Positions 57,625 through 64,000 of a stretch of DNA of 64,000 nt are shown piece by piece (position 1 is the stretch's first letter; each line of letters starts with the position of its first letter). The stretch is taken from assembly GCA_032690845.1 (NCBI GenBank), contig CM064428.1:21116001-21180000 (forward strand). Reading direction: 5' to 3'. The translations under genes and the position numbers were made by a program. The notes under the pieces were generated by a model that was given only the letters and a program-made list of their open reading frames with translations, was not told where the DNA came from and did no database searches. The stretch comes from Eleusine coracana subsp. coracana (taxonomy: Eukaryota > Streptophyta > Magnoliopsida > Poales > Poaceae).

Positions 57625-59259
57625 ATGGACGGTCCTAAGTCAAACAAACCCTGTAATTACACCGATGATCCAGAAAAGCTCTTACGCAAGAAGAGAATAG
57701 CGGAAAAGAGGAGCAAGTCACTTGGAAATTTAGCTGGAGAACAAGTCAGTGCCAGCCCTCGAGTATTATTCACAGTTGCAGATCCAGAAGCAGGAGCGAT
57801 GGCAGACCAATCCTTGGTTAATAGTTTCAAGCCTCAATTAGATAAGGTTGTCAAGAAAGATTTCCAAGAAGCTCAAGGTCATGCTCCATATCAACTAGAG
57901 AGGTACGTCAGATTAGTGGCACAACAACCGTTCACAGGTTCGGAAGATCCCAATCAGCATCTACAGTGCTTCCTTGAAGTCTGTAGTACATTCAAAGTAG
58001 CAGGATTGACCGGAGATCAAGCACATGTGCGACTATTCCCCTTCTCTCTAGTTGGACGCCCTAAGGAATGGTACAATTGCTTGGAAAACGCAGTAAAGAC
58101 TACATAGGAAACCTTAGCAGTTGCATTCTTAGCCAAATACTTCCCTCCTGGTAAGACTCATGCTTTGAAGAATAAGATTCTTAGATTTACGCAGTATATT
58201 GATGAAAGCATTAGAGAAGCTTGGGAAAGATACAATGAATATATGGATGCATGCGCTCATCATGGTCTTATAGTTGGCAAAACTGTTGAGAGATTCTACG
58301 TGGGATTGAATACCCCCTCCCATCAACACTTAGATGCTTCAGTTGCGTGTTCATTCATGTCAAAGACTCCCACTCAAGCTAAGGAATTGATCAAATTGCT
58401 AGTTGAAAATCAATCATGGGATAGTGAGAGAAGTTCAAGGAACCTACAACCTTCTAAAGGAGTAGCAAAGAGCGTGATTGAGAAGACTCATGAAGACTTG
58501 GTTATGGATCGCCTTGATGCTATTCAAAGAAGGTTGGACAATAATTCTCATATCCCTAAGGAAGAGTCACTCAGGCTAGCAGAATCACGGTCCACTTGTG
58601 ACGAGTGTGGAGAATTCGGCCATGTGCAGAAAGATTGCCCTGAAGAGATGAAGATGCTAGAATATATAAAGAATAGTGGATGGAAACCCCAATATCAGCA
58701 ACAAAGGAGTTCTTTCTCTCCTAGTTCGTCCATGCAAAACTCTATCCCGCTTCGTCTCCAATTTCATGAGTTCCTTCAACTTCAAGAAAAGATCAACAAG
58801 GATAATCAAGCTAAATTCAAGGAGGTTGATCGTGTTCTTGAAGGGACTAATGACAAGGTGATAGAAATTGGGAGCTCCAATGAGCAGATTTTGAAGCATA
58901 CCAAGATTATGGAGCAACAGATGGGACAATTATCACAGGCCATTCAAGGCAACAAAGGGGTTATTCCTGGTAATACAATGTCTGTAGAGCAGTTAAAGGC
59001 AATAGCTACATGGTCAGGAAAGCAAACAGAAGATCCAGAGCACTCTGCGGGAGCAAGGAAGACCCGCGCCGATCGGCTCACCACTGGCGCCGATCGGCGC
59101 GATGGTACTGTTAGCACCGATCAGCTCACTCATTGCACCGATCGGCGCGAGGAAGAGATTGACCTCTCTGGACTGAAAATGGGTATGGAAACAGAGGAGC
59201 ATGGCCCTACCATGTTCTTGGATGCTCAACTGCTGATAAAGACAGAGAGAGTGCGGTAA
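57625..59259 (+). pseudogene. Athila-group gag
   Basis: The start is the ATG at 57625 (MDGPKSNKPCN). The gag domain shows LERYVRLVAQQPFTGSEDPN, LRLFPFSLVGRPKEW-like sequence and, after an in-frame TAG at 58105-58107, VAFLAKYFPPGKTHA. A CCHC knuckle (CDECGEFGHVQKDC) and a Gln-rich coiled-coil stretch follow. Near the end palindrome pairs R6 and R7 are translated as TRADRLTTGADRRDG and STDQLTHCTDRREEE. A TAA at 59257-59259 sits where CAA would keep the frame open into the protease leader (59260-59496, same frame). Both stops fit single transitions, so the frame is otherwise well preserved. Confidence 0.9.
59066..59151. repeat. Palindrome pairs R6 and R7 inside gag
   Basis: R6: copies start at 59067 and 59088. 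R7: 59115 and 59136. Both have 21-bp periods and the pairs are 48 bp apart, so all four copies are in one reading phase. Confidence 0.9.
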
Positions 59260-59978
59260 CACGATGAGCAATTTGCAAGGTTCATCGATGTCATGAAGAA
59301 GCTTTACATCAATGTCCCTTTTGTTGATGCTATTCAAGTATCTACCTATGCTAAGTACATTAAGGACATGATGCAAAACAAGAAGTCTCTAGCTTCTAAA
59401 GAGGTTGTGAAGGTCACTAAGGAACTTACGGTGACGATCAATGATGTTGAACTTGAGAGAAACCTGACCCTGGGTCACCAAGCATCAAATGCATAATCGG
59501 AACAAGGATATTTGATAGGTGCTTGTGCGATCTTGGAGCAAGTGTAAGTGTTATGCCCCTTCATATATTCACAAGTCTCAATTTGCCTGAATTGGAGCCT
59601 ATGGGTATGTGTTTGTAGTTAGCCGACTAGTCTGTACGCTTCCCTAATGGAATTGCTGAGGATGTGCCTGTTCAAATTGGAAATCACATCGTCCCTATTG
59701 ATTTTATTGTGCTTGATATGCATAAGAGGACGAGAACCCCGTTGATCTTAGGTAGACCCGTCTTGAGGACAGCAAAGGCAAGTATTGATGTTGGGTGTGG
59801 TGAAATAAGCTTCGATATAAGTGGAACTCCCTACTCTTTCAAATTTCGCCAAAGGGGAGAAGAGTGTTGTGCTATTGATGAAGTGAAGAGGTACAAGACA
59901 CCGAGGCAACGTGGCATCGAGAGTGATTGGAGGGGATGTAAGGATAGGTCGTCCGAGGTACATGAGCTATTAAGATAA
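59260..59978 (+). pseudogene. Athila-group protease
   Basis: A leader in the gag frame (FARFIDVMKKLYINVPFVDA) runs to 59496. After a shift the retropepsin begins at about 59526 with CDLGASVSVMPL, the DLGAS active-site form usual in Athila. An in-frame TAG near 59619 follows EPMGMCL. The core resumes at VPVQIGNHIVPIDFIVLDM and GRPVLRTAKASIDVGCGE, the second conserved protease block. It ends at 59978, and no RT follows. Confidence 0.85.
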
Positions 59979-61145
59979 GTGAACCTTGTAGTGTCGCGGT
60001 CTTACACCCCGTACTGCGATACTAAGGATTGATTGCTCGCGGGGAGGTCAAGCTCTTTGACCTCTAAATAACTAGAGCGCTCTTTGGAGGCACTCCAATT
60101 GTTGGGAGATTTAGAAGTTGTTTAGTGCTTGCGGGAGGGCAACCCATCGCATTTAGTTAATTAATGCTAGCCGGGAGGGCAACCCAGTGTTCTTATTTTG
60201 CTTTCTTGTAATAAAAACAATCTTTTGAATAAAAGAATTAGAAAAAGTGTGTGCTTAATTCTTGTGTGCTCCTGTGTTGTCTGTTTATTTGTGCAAAACT
60301 ATGTATATATATATATATATATATTATAAACTAACAACATAGGAGTAAAAGAAAAAGACCAAAAATAGGAAGGAACAGAGCTTGCGCCATTCGGCGCACT
60401 CGTGCGCCGATCGGCACATTGATAACAAGTCAGGACAGAAGGCTGACGACGCCCATAATGGAACAGGAGCTGAAAGCCAACCAGCACATCAATTTTCAAA
60501 TGAAGAACAACATCTAGCGAAGAAGCGAGGGGCCAGGAGCAAAAATGGACACCGCGCCGATCGGCGCGAGACGTTGCGCCGATCAGCGCTGTCACTAGAT
60601 GGGCCCCGCTTTGTGTGCTAATGCTACAGGAACATTGGGAAGAGTGGATATTATGTGAAAGAAATGAACACGAGGCATCAAGATCAGAGCCAGACCAGAA
60701 GACGAGGTGCAAGGAACTTGCGCCGTTCGGCGCACTCCTTCGCTGATCTACGCTGGTACCCATGCTGCGCCCAAATTGGTGACATATTGGGCAGGCACTG
60801 ATTCTTAGGAACAGGTATAATTTTTATGCAGGTTTCCAGTTCAGAGGAGACATGGAATTGAACAAAAGCTGAAAAAGAGACGGCACGCCGATCGGCGCTG
60901 GCCAGAGCCGATTGGCGCAGTCAATCAAGACAACGGGATTCCGTGCTGTTCCCCTGCCAGCCGACATGGTGTACCAGGAAAAGACGAAAAGGATGGAAAC
61001 AACGAAAGGGTCGAGAATCAGGAACCAGAGCGGTTAGAGAATTCAAAATTTGAAATGTGTCGATCGGCACAGTGACCACGCCGATCAGCGCAGCCCAAAA
61101 TTTTAGAAATTTTTGGTAGGTCCTTCTCCTGGAAGTTTCCCACAC
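59979..61145. other. Noncoding region between protease and 3' ORF
   Basis: No gene. It contains GGGAGGGCAACCC twice (60132, 60174), an (AT)n run at 60303-60326 and pairs R8 to R12. Confidence 0.75.
60384..61092. repeat. Array of palindrome pairs R8 to R12
   Basis: Pairs start at 60385 and 60405 (20), 60555 and 60577 (22), 60721 and 60741 (20), 60886 and 60906 (20), 61058 and 61079 (21). The pairs recur every 165-172 bp. The DNA between them shows only weak similarity, so the pairs are the best kept part. The array ends about 55 bp before a TATA box. Confidence 0.9.
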
Positions 61146-61152
61146 TATAAAA
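61146..61152 (+). promoter_or_regulatory. Candidate internal promoter (TATAAAA)
   Basis: TATAAAA in GC-rich surroundings, about 30 bp before the probable start of a leader rich in CACC and CTCTCC, and followed by the 3' ORF. The matching region of the left element also has a TATA box with a palindrome pair upstream. Confidence 0.5.
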
Positions 61153-61176
61153 GGGAGGCCAGGCGCCCCCAGTTTG

Positions 61177-62828
61177 ACACACCATCCCGGTAATCTCTCC
61201 ACCTTCACCACTACCCATGATCTTGCACACGTTCCGCATTCCTCGCAGATAGATCATCTTCGCTCCTCCGTCTGCAAGTTGGGCAAGAGGCTGTGCCAGG
61301 GAAGCAGTTCCGGCGGCAGCAGCGAATCGAGCAGTGACTGCTCGGCTAGGTGGGGCTCCGACGCTCACAACGACATATCGATGGGTGGTGCATCCACCGG
61401 CTCGGCAGTGGCAACATATGAGATCCGTGCCCGCCACTCCGTCTCCGGTGCGCCCCTTCCGACGGGGCGTGCTACAAGGAGCCAAATGGTGGGAAGCCGT
61501 AGGGTTCCCAGATCACCGTCATCGCCGGCATTGGTGCCGCGCACAGTGGAGGAGGGCTTCACCCTCCTGAGCGCGGAGGAACAGCAGCACTACCTCATGG
61601 TGAGGGGAAGGTTCGTCCCCAACTTCGACATGGACGAGACCTTCCTCACCACGATTGGCGTGTGGGAGTATATAAGGTGGATGCTAGACAACCTCGGCTG
61701 GGGTGGACTTCAACCATCTCCCCGTGGACTTCAACATCGACATTAGCTACACGGCTCCGACGACTAAGGCAACAATGCCATCAACTTCCGCGTCCACGAC
61801 ATTAGCTACACGGTGACCATGGAGGCGGCGGCTCAAGCCTTCGGCTTCGACGCCAACGCTGATGTGGCCGGCATCTTGGGACGTGGGGAGTTAGACTCCT
61901 TTTGGAGGCGGCTCTCTTTCATCGAAGAGATGAAGCGCGGCAACATCCGTAACCCGACCATTCAAATCTTCCATCGGTGGTTGGCGGCACGCACATGCGA
62001 CAAGGTTGACTCCAGCAACGTCATCGATGCGGACTTGCGGTGGCTATTCAACGCCATCATGAGCCCGTCTCACTGCAACCCTATGTCGGTGATGGTGCGG
62101 GGTTGGCTCGAGAAGAGGGGCAAGAAGAGCAAGAAGTTGGCCTTTGGGGGCTATCTTCAACGCCTGGCAGCCAACGTCTACGGCAATGACGGACCGGGAG
62201 GACGCGAAGACAAGTGGGAGCTCGCGATAGAGATCGGCGAGAATATGACTCGTTGCAACATTGTCACGGGAAGTGTTCACGCCGGCTTCCATGTCGGCGG
62301 CACCAACATTAGGCTCTTGTGTGCGGAGCTAGGAGTTTTCTCCCTCGCAAGCTAGAGGGAGGAAACTGGCTTGAGGAAGGTCTTCTGGAGGGGGGCTGAG
62401 TTCTCAGGGACCGCCATGGGCGGATTCGACAACCGGTGACATCTACAGCAGCCGGTGGTGAGTGGAACTCATGGGGGTCACGCCAAGAGCCTCAGCAGTA
62501 CAAGACAGGGTGGAGCGACGCAGTGGGTGGTTCACAGCCCACTGTGCCGGTCGGTGTAGGCGGCGCGCCGATCGGCGCATCCTACTTCAGCACAGGCGTT
62601 GACTATAGGTACCATGGACGGGTACCTGTGGTGCCTCCGGTGCCCGGTGTAGACTTCTTCGTGCCCATGCAGGGGTACCTCGACAACAACATGCACTACA
62701 TCGAGCACATGGAGGACGCCACGTCCCAATGGAGGAACAACCACGATGCGATGGTAGAGGAGTTCGAGCGACTCAAGGCACGGTGCTATGGCTTTGATCA
62801 GCCACCGTCTCCACCTCCGCTTGATTAG
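61177..62828 (+). pseudogene. Athila-type 3' ORF (ORF1/putative plant transposon protein family)
   Basis: The open frame at 61174-61746 ends with EEGFTLLSAEEQQHYLMVRG and FLTTIGVWEYIRWMLDNLGW. It continues in the same frame at 61813-62355 with VTMEAAAQAFGFDANADVAG, GELDSFWRRLSF, IRNPTIQIFHRWLAA, LRWLFNAIMSP and MVRGWLEKRG. These blocks have the pattern I know from Athila ORF1-like proteins that are annotated as putative plant transposon proteins. Between the two lies a disturbed stretch in which GACATTAGCTACACGG occurs twice (61739, 61798). A tail at 62436-62828 is in another frame and contains pair R13. The true start is not clear. The function is unknown; such ORFs sit in the env position. 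Confidence 0.7.
62544..62580. repeat. Palindrome pair R13 in the 3' ORF tail
   Basis: Copies start at 62545 and 62566 (period 21) and are translated as VPVGVGGAPIGAS. The second contains the perfect 14-bp palindrome. Confidence 0.85.
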
Positions 62829-62941
62829 AGTGCCTAGAAGTGGGCATATGTATTGGTTTCCCGGTTTCCGTTTTCTTTATCTTTTGCAATCTTTTTTTTA
62901 TTTGCTTATGTGTGTGTGAGCGGGTTGGGAAACCATGTATC

Positions 62942-63054
62942 AGGTGTGTTTATTTTCATGCATGTGTGTTAGTAGTAGTTTTATTTTCATGCAGGTGTGT
63001 TAGTAATAGTTTTATTTTCATGCATGTGTGTTAGTAGTAGTTTTATTTTAATGC
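62942..63054. repeat. 31-bp tandem repeat, three units and a partial
   Basis: Units at 62962-62992, 62993-63023 and 63024-63054 share GTGTGTTAGTAGTAGTTTTA with one or two changes. A partial unit precedes at 62942. Confidence 0.9.
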
Positions 63055-63689
63055 AAGTGTGTGCGAAAATCATCACCATATATTCGAGTTTTGATCTTAA
63101 TATAATAGTGGCTGTTATGCTCTTTTAGAAGAATTGAATTACCTATTCTTTCTTGAAAAGTGTTAATGAAGATCGAATAATGTTGAGCATTGAATAAAAT
63201 TTTGAACTTACACTTAATTATTATTCAGCAAATATTTCTTATGTGGAGCAATTCTGAATACCCATGTGCTTCATTTGCATTGTCCAATTCTTGATGATAA
63301 CTTAGTACCAATCTTTTTATAAATAAATTTTCATGTTGTGAACTTTGGAATTTATTATTTCCAAGATCCTCACCTACCAATGCCATATTTTGAGCAATAC
63401 TCATGAACCTTTGATATGAAGATAAACATTAAATTGATGGTTGAGTTTGGTTAGGATTTAATTCTTTTTGGTATGAACTTTACTAGGATGGACAAATCCT
63501 TGTGTATCTTTTTAGCATTGAATTACTCATGCAAATCTCCAATTTCGCTGAGTATTCTATTTTAAAAACAAAGTCTTGTTGAGTATCATTCCTTGACCAC
63601 ATCCTATGTTCCTGGCTGTATTTGAACTTTGAATAAATTTTGAAGCTAGATGAATCAAATACCAACAAAAGTTGGTGATTTTTGGTTGA

Positions 63690-63725
63690 GAGCCGATCGG
63701 CGCAGTCTGACCTGATCGGCGCAGC
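63690..63725. repeat. Palindrome pair R14 (20-bp period)
   Basis: Copies start at 63691 and 63711 in the 3' spacer. Confidence 0.85.
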
Positions 63726-64000
63726 AGAGAGAAAAATAAAAAAAGAGAGAAAAATGATGAAAAGAAAAAAAAAGAAGAAGAGAAAAGCTCTGCTGTTTGC
63801 TAAGGGACTAGCAAAATTTTAAGTGTGTGTGTGGGGGGGGGGGGGTATATGACATGCTTATTCTCAAAATTCATTCTAATATAGTCATGAATCATTCCAA
63901 CCATGTGCAATCTGATAATGGGAGTTCCTTTTTCTTCCAAGATCAAATTTTTGATGCACTTGTCCACATATCCAAAGTGTGAGTCCTTTCTTAAATTTTC

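Larger units (their letters stand above)
55887..64000 (+). mobile_element. Athila-group element, 5' part, without pol enzymes
   Basis: In order: 5' LTR, tRNA-Asp primer site, gag, protease, 1.2 kb of noncoding DNA with five palindrome pairs, a TATA box, an Athila-type 3' ORF and 3' spacer running off the window. RT, RNase H and integrase are absent between protease and the 3' ORF, so this copy would need enzymes in trans. The sequence GGGAGGGCAACCC (about 60132-60144 and 60174-60186) behind protease is typical of Athila interiors. Fourteen palindrome pairs are spread over it. Confidence 0.85.
62829..64000. other. 3' spacer of the right Athila-group element
   Basis: Noncoding and AT-rich. It has a 31-bp tandem repeat, pair R14, a purine-rich stretch (63730-63790) and a G-run (about 63831-63845). 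The layout (pair next to an AAGAGAAAAAG stretch) repeats that at 3780-3893 of the left element. Confidence 0.65.

Noticed and set aside
1..64000. Left and right Athila-group parts as one element enclosing the window
   Set aside because: Both are on the plus strand, the left part ends in a 3' LTR and the right begins with a 5' LTR and primer site, and the LTRs differ in length and body.
1..64000. tRNA or rRNA genes
   Set aside because: No complete tRNA-like or rRNA sequence was noticed; only primer binding sites complementary to tRNA ends. A covariance-model scan was not possible.

Overview
This is plant nuclear DNA, most likely from a grass. Nearly everything in it is nested, decayed LTR retrotransposon; there is no convincingly intact host gene. 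The element families (Athila-group, CRM-like, Tekay-like and Tat-group Ty3/gypsy; SIRE-type Ty1/copia), the tRNA-Met and tRNA-Asp primer sites, AT-rich spacers and spliceosomal introns support this. Almost every coding region carries frameshifts or stops. Many of the stops fit C-to-T or G-to-A change, as expected of old methylated DNA.

Layout: (1) 1-5566 is the 3' part of an Athila-group element (integrase, a broken ORF where env-like genes sit, 3' noncoding DNA, LTR). (2) 5572-5738 is a copia RT scrap fused to 5739-9004, the 5' part of a CRM-like element on the minus strand, which abuts (3) 9005-14036, the 3' part of a minus-strand SIRE-type copia element. (4) 14037-22261 is a Tekay-like element with 3.3-kb LTRs and only 1.6 kb of noncoding interior. 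(5) 22262-23660 returns to minus-strand copia and duplicates about 430 bp of the left flank. (6) 23661-26100 has no recognisable gene. (7) A plant-mobile-domain gene (26100-37626, intron-containing, frameshifted) is split by a structurally complete CRM-like element at 27486-34690 (two 922-bp LTRs, TSD tgctg/tgttg). (8) About 38950-50270 is a minus-strand Tat-group element interrupted by a solo LTR at 41071-42839 (TSD aaata). (9) 50271-54240 is a plus-strand copia LTR, primer site and gag, without pol. (10) 54241-55886 holds palindrome pairs and a gene-like unit. (11) 55887-64000 is the 5' part of a second Athila-group element: LTR, tRNA-Asp primer site, gag, protease, then an Athila-type 3' ORF, with no RT, RNase H or integrase between.

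The most unusual signal is a shared architecture of short palindromes. The two Athila-group elements carry 21 pairs of TGCGCCGATCGGCGCA-like sites, always two sites 20-22 bp apart. The SIRE-type copia LTRs and the 54.2-54.4 kb region carry a different palindrome, GACCGGACNGTCCGGTC, again mostly in pairs 21 bp apart. The solo LTR carries a third, ACCGGCANTGCCGGT, five times at 32, 22, 22 and 22 bp. Three families with unrelated motifs thus share a spacing of about two DNA helical turns. Most of the promoter-linked pairs lie upstream of TATA boxes, in LTRs and before apparent internal promoters; others lie in frame inside ORFs. I know of no description of this and regard it as the candidate undescribed system.
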